A stretch of DNA of 64,000 nt, taken from an uncultured Eubacterium sp. Its GTDB lineage: Bacteria; Bacillota; Clostridia; Lachnospirales; Lachnospiraceae. The notes below the pieces were generated by a model that saw only the letters and a program-made list of their open reading frames with translations, was not told where the DNA came from and made no database searches. The stretch is from positions 1 to 64,000 of the forward strand of contig CAJUIL010000018.1 in NCBI GenBank assembly GCA_910586225.1, written 5' to 3'. The translations under genes and the position numbers were made by a program. Positions 25,499-34,721 of the stretch are shown one piece after another (within the stretch, counting starts at the first letter, position 1; every line of letters starts with the position of its first letter).

Positions 25499-26455
25499 TT
25501 ACGCCTCCTTATCTTTTGCGGATACATTATCCACATTCAGGCTTCCGCTCAATATGACATCCGGACGCTTGGTCACTTTCCGCAGGATCACCCCAATATA
25601 CTCCCCCAGGATCCCCATAAACAAAAGCTGCAGGGAGCCAAGGAAAAACATCCCGATCAAGATTGGCGCCGTGCCCATCTGGAAGCTGTTCCAATGCAAA
25701 AGCTTGGTAATCAGATAGGCTAGACCAATAAAAAAGCTGATGCCTGACATCCCCACACCCAGAACCGTCAGCATACGAAGCGGAGCGGATGAAGTGGCAA
25801 CCATGGAATTGATCGCAAACGTCAGATACCGCCAGATGTTATAGCTGGACCTGCCGCTTTTGCGTGCTCTCTGCTCATATTGTACGAGCTTGACCGTATA
25901 ACCCATATCTGCCAACAGAAAGCGGAAATTAATATCATAATCCGCCTTTACGCATTCCAGCATGACTGTCCTATCATACAGCACAATCCCGGATATATGC
26001 TCATACTGCGGGACATCCGAAAGCAGCTTGATCACCTTGTAAAAAAAGCTGCGCAGCCCGTACCGGAGCCACCCTTCTTTGGAGCCTGTTTTCTGTCCGC
26101 ATACGACCAGATACCCCTGCTCCCAGTATTGAATAAACTGAGGCAGCAGCTCTGGCGGCTCCTGGAAGTCGCAGGGGATACTGATAATAGCATCCCCGCT
26201 CAGATACTGTGACGTATTCCTGGCCGACCTGCCGTCCATCCCGTAATTCCTGTTATTAAAAAGTACCTTGATATGCCTGTCATCCTGTGCCAGCTCCCGT
26301 AAGATCTCCGCGGTGCCATCTTTCGAGCAGTTGTCCGTGAACACAATCTCATATTCATAAGGGAGCTTTTGCATGATCCCGGTAAGCGTCTGCGCCATTT
26401 CCCGGACATTTCCGACTTCGTTATAGCATGGTACTGAGATACTGATTTTTTTCAT
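25499..26455 (-). CDS. GT2 glycosyltransferase with C-terminal membrane helices (polyprenyl-phosphate type)
   Basis: A 318-residue GT-A enzyme (ISVPCYNEVGNVREM at the N-terminus, FTDNCSKDGTAEIL, CDFQEPPELLPQF as the D-x-QDPPE-type motif) with two C-terminal transmembrane segments at about 230-290. This architecture is that of DPM1/GtrB/ArnC proteins, which transfer a sugar from a nucleotide onto undecaprenyl phosphate. The metal-site sequence is ISIPCDFQEPPE rather than DADLQDPPE, so one acidic residue is altered. A second, more typical GtrB-like protein is encoded at 39379. It lies just upstream of the SDR gene. Confidence 0.88.
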   Translation of the reverse strand: MKKISISVPCYNEVGNVREMAQTLTGIMQKLPYEYEIVFTDNCSKDGTAEILRELAQDDRHIKVLFNNRNYGMDGRSARNTSQYLSGDAIISIPCDFQEPPELLPQFIQYWEQGYLVVCGQKTGSKEGWLRYGLRSFFYKVIKLLSDVPQYEHISGIVLYDRTVMLECVKADYDINFRFLLADMGYTVKLVQYEQRARKSGRSSYNIWRYLTFAINSMVATSSAPLRMLTVLGVGMSGISFFIGLAYLITKLLHWNSFQMGTAPILIGMFFLGSLQLLFMGILGEYIGVILRKVTKRPDVILSGSLNVDNVSAKDKEA

Positions 26456-26509
26456 ACACCCTGTTACCTTCCTTACTGATCATACCAAGCGCCGTACAGC
26501 CTCATCTGC

Positions 26510-27586
26510 TCAGATCGGCAGCCTGAAAAAATCCTTCCCTTCCTGCATGGAAAGGCCGCACAACAGACCTGCGATCGCCTCTCCGGCTGAGCTTGCGATC
26601 AAAACAGACGAAAACCTGTCCCGGATCCGCAAAAGCTCCTGCGGCGCGTAAATATGTTTTCCCATAAATTCCTGACCCTGCTTCTGTGCTGAAGAATCGG
26701 CATATCCATAAATGATGACCCCGGATTCCTGCAATACCTGTGTCATATAAAGCCCGGAGCTTTCCGTGCCATAAACTACAACCGGACTTCCCGCATCCAG
26801 CTTCCCGTCCTGCAACAGACCATTTACCAGCATACGGAAATACCTGTGCCTGCTGAACGGAATATTGGGAAAGCCGCGCATGGAAAGCTGCATATTCACA
26901 TACTCATTCTGCGCAGCAAACGCTTTTCGTGCAGCTTCCCCAAAATCATTCTTGCCTGCCCAGCCATTGCCGCCGTGTATCCGGTAAAACCCAAGCTCCT
27001 CTTCTAAAACCCCCACTTCTGTAAGAGAAAGCGCCGCCATAGCAAGGATCCCGTCCGCACAGTAGCGCATCCGGTTTTCCTCTGCCATTGGAAACAGCGG
27101 CTCCAACAGGCTGCGGTCAAACGAGAGGGAGGAACAGACCGAATGGTTATATAAATACCCGTAATCCATCAGTACCTTGTGCCAGTTTACACTCGCGTCT
27201 ATCTTCCGATAGATCCCATTCCCATTATTTGACAAATAATGCTGCACGAAACGGAAGCGTTCATGCTCCTTTACAATCCGTGCCAGCTTCTTTGGATACC
27301 AGTAATCATCACTGTCTAAAAATGCAAGAACCGTTCCCCTTGCCACAGCAAACGCAGCGTTAAACGCACTCATCTGCCCGCCGTTTTCCTTGAATAATGG
27401 CCGTATCCTGCTGTCCCTTGCAGCATAGGCTTCTATCACCGCACGCGAACCGTCTGTCGATCCGTCGTCGACCAGAATGACCTCAAAATCCTCATAAGTC
27501 TGCCCAAGCACCGATTCTACAGCTGCACCCAAATACTGCGCATAATTATAATTGTCCAAGATCACCGATACATATGGTTGGCCCAT
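26510..27586 (-). CDS. GT2 glycosyltransferase fused to a Rossmann-like domain
   Basis: A 358-residue protein. Residues 1-220 are a GT-A glycosyltransferase (VSVILDNYNYAQYLGAAVESVLGQ, VDDGSTDGS, AFLDSDDYW as the DxD site). The C-terminal part (about 265-358) is the recurring nucleotide-binding-like module: VVVYGTESSGLYMTQVL, then IYGYADSS and a SVLIAS strand. This module is N-terminal in two FkbM methyltransferases and in the protein at 22279, so its position is reversed here. The start at 27586 follows AAGGAGGACGACAGG. Sugar specificity is unknown. Confidence 0.82.
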   Translation of the reverse strand: MGQPYVSVILDNYNYAQYLGAAVESVLGQTYEDFEVILVDDGSTDGSRAVIEAYAARDSRIRPLFKENGGQMSAFNAAFAVARGTVLAFLDSDDYWYPKKLARIVKEHERFRFVQHYLSNNGNGIYRKIDASVNWHKVLMDYGYLYNHSVCSSLSFDRSLLEPLFPMAEENRMRYCADGILAMAALSLTEVGVLEEELGFYRIHGGNGWAGKNDFGEAARKAFAAQNEYVNMQLSMRGFPNIPFSRHRYFRMLVNGLLQDGKLDAGSPVVVYGTESSGLYMTQVLQESGVIIYGYADSSAQKQGQEFMGKHIYAPQELLRIRDRFSSVLIASSAGEAIAGLLCGLSMQEGKDFFRLPI

Positions 27587-27626
27587 CCTGTCGTCCTCCT
27601 TCTTCCTTTTTACCCAAAAGCAGACC

Positions 27627-29582
27627 CTAATCTCTCCAGATATCATACTCTGGCTCTACGAAACGCCTCCGGATATTGATGATACCAAGTATTTTTCCGG
27701 TAATATCCTGTGCCGTACGCAGCACCCCGGTATAATCGTCAATCCGTTTAAGCGTCGACGGCCCGCGTGAAACAGGTACGACCGTCCCTGCAAAATGTGC
27801 CTGTTTCCTTATCTCTGTACGCAATACTTCCTGCTGCTCGTATCTGAAGCCTTCCCCATCAAAATACAGCATCCGCTCCCCACGTACCATTCCGTCAAAA
27901 TATTCCCTGAAAATACTGCTGGACAACACATAGGTCTGATACCCAAGCGCTTCCAGCACACGCCAGATACCGATCGTATGGTATACGTAAGCAGACTGGA
28001 GTAATAGAACAAAGCTTCCCTTTTCCACACCCTGCTCCTCCAGCTTATTTCGCAAAGCAGAGCAAAACACCAGGTCTTTTTCATATTCCTTACAAACGAT
28101 CCTGCGGAAATAACGGATATCCGTATCCGGGAGCTGTTCAAACCCGTCGTCCAACGCACAAAGCTTCCTGCCCCAAAGCCTGGAGACATCATCCAGCGTC
28201 TCACATACTGCCAAACGGTCCAGCCCTGCCTTTTTTATCGCGGACGCAATGCCTGAGAGCAGGACAGACCTCGTACCGCCATGCTCCGTCACAAATAAGT
28301 ACCCCGGATTCAGATAGTACTGGCAGACCCTCTGTGCAAACCTCTCCGGCAGCTCCATACCCTCCTCACCAAGAAGCAGCCATTCCTGCCTGCCAAGCTC
28401 CCTGACAGCCAGAGCAATCCTTCCTCCTGCTGAAGATGGGATCCTTTGTACCAGCACCAGCTTATACGCCACATCTAGTTCCTCCAGCCTTTCCCTGCAG
28501 GCAGCCTGGCACTCTGGCGTTGTAAGGACACAAAATCCGCTGACATGGCCTTTGTACTTAGCAGCAAAATCAGAAATCCGCTGTAAGCCTCCTTGTGGTC
28601 CGGCTTCCATATATAAATAAATCCCCTTTGGCTTTAAATGCTCTGACAAGCTTCCAAAACGTTCCTGCTCCGTCACATATTTTGCCATTGCCTCATCCAT
28701 ACCCTGTCCAATGCCATCCTGCATTTTTGCTTTTTCCATGTCAAATATAGCAACCTGCTTCTTTTCCAGCTTTGGCGAGCCGACCTGCTCCAGCTTTTTC
28801 AGAAGCGTCTGTGAGACGTCATCCACTCCCTCATTTGCATTCCTGCTGTATGTATGCAGCGCCATGCCGCAGATATCACACCAGTGGAACTGATCACTAA
28901 ATTCCATAATGTCACGGTCCCACCATCCCGGTTCGATCTGCTTCCCGCCCGGCCCATGGAAAAGCATATCCAGCGTACCCGCTATCTCACAAAAAAACGC
29001 TCCCTTTGGGGTAATATTCGCACTCCAATAATCTTGTAACCAGCAATTTTCCCGCAATTTCTGAAATTCTTCATCACCAATCCCCAGATCCTTCCTGCTG
29101 ACCAGGATCGGCTGGTGGAAGCTTGTGCCCACATGGTCATTCAGCCATAAGTCCGTGATCGTATCCGCAATGTCCTCATAATAGTCATAATACTTTCGGT
29201 TCACAGAAGAAAACATACACCATCCGCTTCCCTTGTTCACTGCCGCCTGGAACCACCGCTGCGCCTTGATAAAAGCTGGATAGTCTTTTACAATGGCCCT
29301 GCAGCGCCCATCGTCCATCAGCATATTCTGCCCCTCTCCGCGAACTTTTCGCAGGTATCCGGCAAACCTTGCATATTCCGGATGGAGCAGCGGCTCACCT
29401 CCTATGAGGCTAACAAACCCTTCGTATCCAGTCAAGGAATCCACCGCACGCCGGAAGGTTTCAAAATCCATAAAATATGTTTTCTTATGATGCCCGCAAA
29501 ACCTGGAACAGTTTGAACAATTATGCACGCACGCATTTGTAATATCAATCTCCAAAATCGATGTATCCCTGATCTGTCTCAT
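27627..29582 (-). CDS. Radical SAM protein with large C-terminal domain
   Basis: A 651-residue protein whose first 250 residues are a radical SAM domain. The cluster motif is CVHNCSNC (Cys18-x3-Cys-x2-Cys), followed by SLIGGEPLLHPE (the GGEP SAM-binding motif). The sequence DAxxxLNDHVGTSFHQP and CDIC downstream suggest an additional metal-binding segment (WCDICGMAL, about 305). The remaining 350 residues are unrecognised. The first ATG at 29750 would overlap the neighbouring methyltransferase; I choose 29582, where GGGAGACTGAT provides a good ribosome site. Radical SAM enzymes in glycan clusters can perform dehydrogenation, epimerisation or C-C bond chemistry; its substrate is unknown. Confidence 0.8.
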   Translation of the reverse strand: MRQIRDTSILEIDITNACVHNCSNCSRFCGHHKKTYFMDFETFRRAVDSLTGYEGFVSLIGGEPLLHPEYARFAGYLRKVRGEGQNMLMDDGRCRAIVKDYPAFIKAQRWFQAAVNKGSGWCMFSSVNRKYYDYYEDIADTITDLWLNDHVGTSFHQPILVSRKDLGIGDEEFQKLRENCWLQDYWSANITPKGAFFCEIAGTLDMLFHGPGGKQIEPGWWDRDIMEFSDQFHWCDICGMALHTYSRNANEGVDDVSQTLLKKLEQVGSPKLEKKQVAIFDMEKAKMQDGIGQGMDEAMAKYVTEQERFGSLSEHLKPKGIYLYMEAGPQGGLQRISDFAAKYKGHVSGFCVLTTPECQAACRERLEELDVAYKLVLVQRIPSSAGGRIALAVRELGRQEWLLLGEEGMELPERFAQRVCQYYLNPGYLFVTEHGGTRSVLLSGIASAIKKAGLDRLAVCETLDDVSRLWGRKLCALDDGFEQLPDTDIRYFRRIVCKEYEKDLVFCSALRNKLEEQGVEKGSFVLLLQSAYVYHTIGIWRVLEALGYQTYVLSSSIFREYFDGMVRGERMLYFDGEGFRYEQQEVLRTEIRKQAHFAGTVVPVSRGPSTLKRIDDYTGVLRTAQDITGKILGIINIRRRFVEPEYDIWRD

Positions 29583-29614
29583 ATCAGTCTCCCTTTCCAA
29601 ATATCTTGGTTTCT

Positions 29615-30712
29615 TCATTCCACATATGCATATAAAACCGTTTCTGTCTTCATTGCGGCATGATGCCTGACTGCAAAGTGATATTCTGGCACCATCTGGT
29701 GCAGCAAAAGCTGGATCTGGAACAGATCTGCCACATAATGGTAAATACAAATTGCCAAAAGCGGTTTATACATACTTATCCCGCGCGCCGCACCCTGGAT
29801 CATGTCATATTCAGCCCCCTCGATATCCGCTTTAAGGAAAGAATACGGCTCCTTTATAAAATCGTCCAGCGCTACGCTTTCTATCCGTGTGACCTGCGTC
29901 CCCTCCATATATTCCAGCATTCCTGTACCTGCTTTCCTTGATCCGGCCGCACCGCCCTGGATAAAATCCATGCTTTCGTTCTTGTTCCCAACACCACAGC
30001 AATGCAGACGGATGCTGTCCTCATCCAGCCCCCATTCGCTGCGCAGCCGCTCTATCCTGCGGGCCATCGCACGGAAATTCTTCTCATCTGGCTCAAAAGC
30101 AATGATCTTGCGAAATGCCCCAACTTGCTTCCAAAGATATCGCTCTATCGTATCCCCGGTAAACGCCCCACAGTCTACAAACACTTCCTTTTTTTCTCCT
30201 GCTGTCCGGTTAAACTGCGGCAGGCAGAAATACTGGTTTCCTGAAATACAAGAAGCGTCCGGCATATCCCCGAACCATTCCATGTGGAAACAGATTACAG
30301 CGGCATATGCATCCCTGGAAGCTTCATCCGCAAGCAGATCATAGCATTCCAATATTTCCTTCTTATGCAGCCTTAATACTGCTTCCTTAAATAAATGCCA
30401 TTGTACTCCATGCTTATCCAGCCATCCGGCAACTTCAGCAGCCTGACTCTCCTTCCCTATGCAGAGGAGCACACAAATATCTTCCTGCCCAAGCAGATGT
30501 TCCGGTGCAACAACTGGCTTCCCTTCAAATACCCTCCCCTGCTTTTTTTCATCGCTATCACAGTATCCGCAAATCTTAAGTCCCGTCCTTTTGATCGTTT
30601 CCTGACTGTACAAGGCCACATTGCCCGCACCCCATATCCACACATTCCTGCCTTCTATGGAAGGCACACGTTCAAGCTGTTCCTCAAACTGTTCCCTTGT
30701 CATATGTTCCAT
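29615..30712 (-). CDS. FkbM-family methyltransferase with N-terminal Rossmann-like domain
   Basis: A 365-residue protein. Residues 20-100 form the recurring nucleotide-binding-like module (NVWIWGAGNVALYSQETI, ICGYCDSDEKKQGR, VCVLLCIG pattern). The C-terminal half is an SAM-dependent FkbM methyltransferase (EVFVDCGAFTGDT at about 185, IIAFEPDEKNFRAM, then LDDFI...FLKADIEGAEYDMI, the standard FkbM motif). Such enzymes O-methylate sugars in surface glycans. It overlaps the 3' end of the UDP-xylose synthase-like gene by 29 bases and is closely similar to the gene at 31694, with the SDR between them. AAGGAGAG precedes the start. Confidence 0.87.
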   Translation of the reverse strand: MEHMTREQFEEQLERVPSIEGRNVWIWGAGNVALYSQETIKRTGLKICGYCDSDEKKQGRVFEGKPVVAPEHLLGQEDICVLLCIGKESQAAEVAGWLDKHGVQWHLFKEAVLRLHKKEILECYDLLADEASRDAYAAVICFHMEWFGDMPDASCISGNQYFCLPQFNRTAGEKKEVFVDCGAFTGDTIERYLWKQVGAFRKIIAFEPDEKNFRAMARRIERLRSEWGLDEDSIRLHCCGVGNKNESMDFIQGGAAGSRKAGTGMLEYMEGTQVTRIESVALDDFIKEPYSFLKADIEGAEYDMIQGAARGISMYKPLLAICIYHYVADLFQIQLLLHQMVPEYHFAVRHHAAMKTETVLYAYVE

Positions 30713-31649
30713 CTCTCCTTACCTTCTGTTTAAAATATGCGATCGTCCGTTCCAGCCCTTCTTTCAGAGGGACCTGCGGCTGAAAACCAAGCTCTTTCTG
30801 CGCAAGCTCCAATACTGGCCTGCGCTGCAATGGATCGTCCGACGGGAGCGGGCAAAAAACAAGGCGCGAGCTGCTTCCCGTCAGCTCCAGCACAAGCTTC
30901 GCCAGCTCCAGCATCGTAAACTCCCCTGCATTTCCAATATTGCAAGGCCCGGTAAACCCGTCTCTGGAATCCATCATGCGCACCATCCCTTCGATCAAGT
31001 CGTCCACATAGCAAAAGCTCCTCGTCTGGCTTCCATCCCCGTATATCGTGATATCTTTGTTTTGCAATGCCTGCACGATAAAATTGCTGACAACGCGTCC
31101 ATCCCCTCTGTCCATCCGCGGCCCATAGGTATTGAAGATGCGTATGATCTTAATATCAACACCATATTGTCTGTGATAATCTGAAAAAAGCGTCTCGGCC
31201 ATCCGTTTGCTTTCATCGTAACAGGAGCGCACCCCCGTCGTATTCACACAGCCGCGGTACGATTCTGGCTGCGGATGGACTTGTGGATCGCCATATACCT
31301 CTGATGTAGACGCCTGCAGGATACGCGCCCCAGTACGCCTTGCAAGCCCAAGCAAATTCAAAGCACCCATCACGCCTGTCTTTGCCGTTTCCACCGGATT
31401 GCGCTGGTAATGGACCGGACTGGCTGGACACGCAAGGTTATAGATCCTATCCGCTTCTATATACAATGGCTGTGTCACGTCATGACGGATAAATTCAAAA
31501 TATGGGTTTCCCAATAGATGGCGTATATTATCCTTGCTCCCTGTAAACAGGTTATCTACACAAATAACCTCCTTGCCATCCCGGATCAAACGATCACAAA
31601 GGTTTGAGCCAAGGAATCCAGCCCCGCCCGCTACAACAACTCTTTCCAT
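30684..31649 (-). CDS. UDP-glucuronate decarboxylase (UDP-xylose synthase)-like SDR
   Basis: A 321-residue extended SDR that decarboxylates UDP-glucuronate to UDP-xylose in known relatives. The signature is very clear: VAGGAGFLGSNLCDRLI, FEFIRHDVTQPLY, NLACPASPVHYQRNPVET, QASTSEVYGDP, NTTGVRSCYDESKR (catalytic Tyr-x-x-x-Lys), RIFNTYGPRMDRGDGRVVS, and GDGSQTRSFCYVDDLI. No UDP-glucose dehydrogenase is visible in the window, so its substrate must be made elsewhere. It sits between two FkbM methyltransferase genes. A UDP-xylose-derived (possibly O-methylated) residue in the polymer is a reasonable inference. Confidence 0.92.
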   Translation of the reverse strand: MERVVVAGGAGFLGSNLCDRLIRDGKEVICVDNLFTGSKDNIRHLLGNPYFEFIRHDVTQPLYIEADRIYNLACPASPVHYQRNPVETAKTGVMGALNLLGLARRTGARILQASTSEVYGDPQVHPQPESYRGCVNTTGVRSCYDESKRMAETLFSDYHRQYGVDIKIIRIFNTYGPRMDRGDGRVVSNFIVQALQNKDITIYGDGSQTRSFCYVDDLIEGMVRMMDSRDGFTGPCNIGNAGEFTMLELAKLVLELTGSSSRLVFCPLPSDDPLQRRPVLELAQKELGFQPQVPLKEGLERTIAYFKQKVRRDGTYDKGTV

Positions 31650-31693
31650 ACATACTCCTTCCTGCTGCCTTCTTCATCCTGAATTCTACATCT

Positions 31694-32806
31694 TTAACCC
31701 TCTCCCATAGAGCAGATCCCTTGCGTTCCGATATAAGCGTATAAAATAGACTCATCAAATGTGATACTATGATGCCTTACAGCAAACTTATAATCAGGCA
31801 TTAGCTCATGTAATAATAATTGTATCTGGAATAGATCCGCTGCATTATGGTAAATGCAAACTGCAATCAACGGGCGGTACTTCGAAATTCCTTTTTGTGC
31901 CCCTTTCAGCATATTGTATTCAAATCCTTCAATGTCCGCTTTCAGAAACGTATACGGCCCGTCCAAAAAATCATCGAGCGAAACAACGGATGCATTTGTA
32001 ACACCCCCGGCGCTTTCTTCATCGGACAAAAATGCCCCCGTCATGGAACTCATTGTTCCTTTTGCTGCAAACGCAGCCTGCCCGTTTTTATGTCCAACGG
32101 CACAATTATGCATCTCCACTTTATCCTCGGCAAGATTCCATTCTTTTTTCAGCCTTTCCATGCGGTACCCCAATGCCTTATAATTGCCTGCATCCGGCTC
32201 AAATGCTATGATCTTTTCAAAAGCCGCATTCTTTCGCCAAAGGTACTGCTCGATGGTATCCCCGGTATACGCCCCACAATCTACAAAGACCTCTTCCCCA
32301 TACGCTTGAAACGGGCGGAGCGCAAAATACGGATCCCTGCTGATATAACGTTCCTTTGGCATCCTGTTTTTCATACGGCAATCAATGATATGTGCATAAA
32401 TCTCTTTTGACAGGTCATCCTCCAGCAGGTCATAGCACCTCATGACCTCTTCTTTGTATACTTTAAATATCGCCTCATCCAGCCGGCACCACGTGACCCC
32501 TTTTTCTTCCAGCTGCCTGCCTACGGACAAGATCACGTTTTCCTGCGGTGTACAGAGCAGCACGACCGTATCCTTGTCCTGCATCTGATAAAATTGTTCC
32601 GGGGACAGGATCTTCCTGCCTCCAAACGTCTTCCCCCACTTTGACGGCTCGTTGTCACAATAGCCGCAGACAGGGAGCTTCACAAGCCGTTTTAATCCTT
32701 CCTGGTATATCTGCGCCGTGTTCCCCACTCCCCATATCCAGATATTTTTTCCTTCTAATGCAGGTACATCCTGCCCCAACTCCTCCAAAAATTGTTCTCT
32801 ATCCAT
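31694..32806 (-). CDS. FkbM-family methyltransferase with N-terminal Rossmann-like domain (paralogue)
   Basis: A 370-residue protein of the same two-domain architecture as the gene at 29615-30712. N-terminal module: NIWIWGVGNTAQIYQEGL, VCGYCDNEPSKWGK, VVLLCTP. Methyltransferase: EVFVDCGAYTGDT, IIAFEPDAGNYKAL, LDDFLDGPYTFLKADIEGFEYNML. The two paralogues share the segment CIYH-x-ADLFQIQLLLH near their C-termini. GGGAGGAAGAT precedes the start. The duplication around the UDP-xylose synthase gene suggests methylation of two positions or two residues of the same polymer. Confidence 0.87.
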   Translation of the reverse strand: MDREQFLEELGQDVPALEGKNIWIWGVGNTAQIYQEGLKRLVKLPVCGYCDNEPSKWGKTFGGRKILSPEQFYQMQDKDTVVLLCTPQENVILSVGRQLEEKGVTWCRLDEAIFKVYKEEVMRCYDLLEDDLSKEIYAHIIDCRMKNRMPKERYISRDPYFALRPFQAYGEEVFVDCGAYTGDTIEQYLWRKNAAFEKIIAFEPDAGNYKALGYRMERLKKEWNLAEDKVEMHNCAVGHKNGQAAFAAKGTMSSMTGAFLSDEESAGGVTNASVVSLDDFLDGPYTFLKADIEGFEYNMLKGAQKGISKYRPLIAVCIYHNAADLFQIQLLLHELMPDYKFAVRHHSITFDESILYAYIGTQGICSMGEG

Positions 32807-32829
32807 ATCTTCCTCCCAAAGACGCGAGC

Positions 32830-34668
32830 TTATTCTCTACTCAAAAACGGCCACATCTCCTCCAGCAGCCCGGACTCCATCTTCCCATTTTCGCCCACGA
32901 CCGCCTTCACCCGCGGCGACACCGTCTCCTCCGGCGGCACGATCACCTCGCACAAAAGCGGTGCATCATCCGCAAGCGCCTCCGGCAATACCGCATCCAG
33001 CTCCTTGTTATCCCGTACCCGCAGCGTCCGAAACCCATACGCCTGCGCCACCTTGCAGATATCCGGCATCGTCAGCCCGCTCTCCGCGCTGCTCGCCACA
33101 TAGCGCCCTGCAAAATTGTTCCGCTGCATCGCACGGATGCTCGCATACCCGCCATTGCTCCAGATGAAGATCTTGAGCGGGAGCCTTAGCCTGTGTACCG
33201 TCTCCAGCTCCTGGATGTTCAGCTGGAACGCCCCGTCGCCATTGATCAGCACCGTCCGGCGCTTGTCGTTTGCGATGCAGGCGCCTACCGCGTACGGCAG
33301 GCCAAACCCCATCGAGCCGAGCCCTGCCGCATTCTTCATCTTCTGCCCCTTCTTCACACGGAACGCCTGGTATGTGATCTCGCCTGCCCCGCCGGAGCTT
33401 TCCGGTACGATCACGTCATCCTCCCGCAGGAGGCTGCACAAGCGGCCGATAAAATAATAGGCGCTGACATAGCCAGACACTTTTTCATGCTCCTTCGTGA
33501 CCACCGGATAAGCCTCCCGCCGCTTTTTACAGTGCGTAAGCCAGCCCTGCCATTGCTCCTGCCAGCCCCGTCGCTGTTCTTTGATCACTTCCAAAAGCCT
33601 GTCCAGGAAAACTCCAGCGTCACAGGCCACGGACGCTTCCATTTCCATATCCATCCTTGCAATCTCGTTTGGGTCAATGTCCACAATGACCTTTTTTGCA
33701 CATTTTGCAAAATTCCGCTCCCGGAATGCCGTCAGGCTCGTATCCAGACGGCTCCCGATAGACAGCAAAAGATCTGCTTCCTGCAGGATCAGGTTTGCCC
33801 CACGGTCGCCCATGATCCCCGGATGGCCTACATAGAGCGGATCGTCCTCCGCAAAGAAGTCCGCTGCCTTCCATGTCGTCTGTACAGGGATATGCAGCAG
33901 ATCCAAAAGCTCGTACAGCTTCTCCTGCGCGCCTGCAAGCTTTACACCATTCCCGGCCAGCACCAGGGGCTTTTGGGATGCCTTTAACAATTCCACTGTC
34001 CTGCGTACCGCTGCCACTATGCCTGCATCTGCAGCCTCTTCAGATACGCCCTCTATCCTGCACCCGTCTGCCTGGCCTTGTCCTACACCGTCCGCCCGGC
34101 CTTGTCCTATGCCTCCTGCTGCAGGATACCCTGCCAGCTTTCCTTCCTCAATCATCACCGCCTGCACGTCCAGCGGGATCTCCAGCCAAACTGGCCCTGG
34201 CCTCCCGCTCACCGCTTCTTCATATGCCCTTTCCAGATGATACCGGATAGCCTGCGGCTCCAGCACCTGTACCGCATACTTTGTCACAGGCGTCACCATC
34301 GGGATCACCGGCACCTCCTGCGACCCAATCTGGCGCACGCCCCTGTCCCCGACCAGGTCTTCCCTCTTCGCCTGACCAGAGATGACGAACATGGGCGTGG
34401 AGTCGATCCATCCCGCTGTCACACCTGTAATGGCATTTGTCGCGCCCGGCCCGGACGTGACAAGCAGGAGTCCTGGGCGGTTGGTATGCTGCCCATAAGC
34501 TTCCGCAGCGATGGCTGCCGCCTGCTCATGCAAAAAGCACGTATACGCCATCCCGGACTTTCCCAGGGAGTCGTCTAAGTGCATCACACCGCCGCCCGGA
34601 AGCACGAACACATGGTCAACCCCCTTTTCCTTCAAAAACTGAAATATGTAATCTGATAGCTTTATCAT
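32830..34668 (-). CDS. ThDP-dependent enzyme, acetolactate synthase-like (possible YerE-type)
   Basis: A 612-residue thiamine-diphosphate enzyme with the three ALS-type domains. The catalytic Glu lies in FLHEQAAAIAAEAYG (about 46-58). A FAD/substrate segment includes GPGATNAITG and FVISGQAKREDLVGDRG. The ThDP motif GDGAFQLNIQELETV is at about 495-510, with FGLPYAVG before it. Residues about 193-225 form a Gly/Gln/Ala-rich low-complexity insert (two imperfect copies of GQGxADGxGQG). In Yersinia the ALS-like YerE transfers acetaldehyde from pyruvate to the product of RfbH-type E1, and rfbH lies in this cluster, so that role is plausible but unproven. Ordinary acetolactate synthesis or other pyruvate chemistry is the alternative. 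The start follows GAGGAGATC. Confidence 0.82.
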   Translation of the reverse strand: MIKLSDYIFQFLKEKGVDHVFVLPGGGVMHLDDSLGKSGMAYTCFLHEQAAAIAAEAYGQHTNRPGLLLVTSGPGATNAITGVTAGWIDSTPMFVISGQAKREDLVGDRGVRQIGSQEVPVIPMVTPVTKYAVQVLEPQAIRYHLERAYEEAVSGRPGPVWLEIPLDVQAVMIEEGKLAGYPAAGGIGQGRADGVGQGQADGCRIEGVSEEAADAGIVAAVRRTVELLKASQKPLVLAGNGVKLAGAQEKLYELLDLLHIPVQTTWKAADFFAEDDPLYVGHPGIMGDRGANLILQEADLLLSIGSRLDTSLTAFRERNFAKCAKKVIVDIDPNEIARMDMEMEASVACDAGVFLDRLLEVIKEQRRGWQEQWQGWLTHCKKRREAYPVVTKEHEKVSGYVSAYYFIGRLCSLLREDDVIVPESSGGAGEITYQAFRVKKGQKMKNAAGLGSMGFGLPYAVGACIANDKRRTVLINGDGAFQLNIQELETVHRLRLPLKIFIWSNGGYASIRAMQRNNFAGRYVASSAESGLTMPDICKVAQAYGFRTLRVRDNKELDAVLPEALADDAPLLCEVIVPPEETVSPRVKAVVGENGKMESGLLEEMWPFLSRE

Positions 34669-34721
34669 GATCTCCTCGCTTTTCAAAAATATTGCCATAC
34701 AATATCATAAAATACATACTA

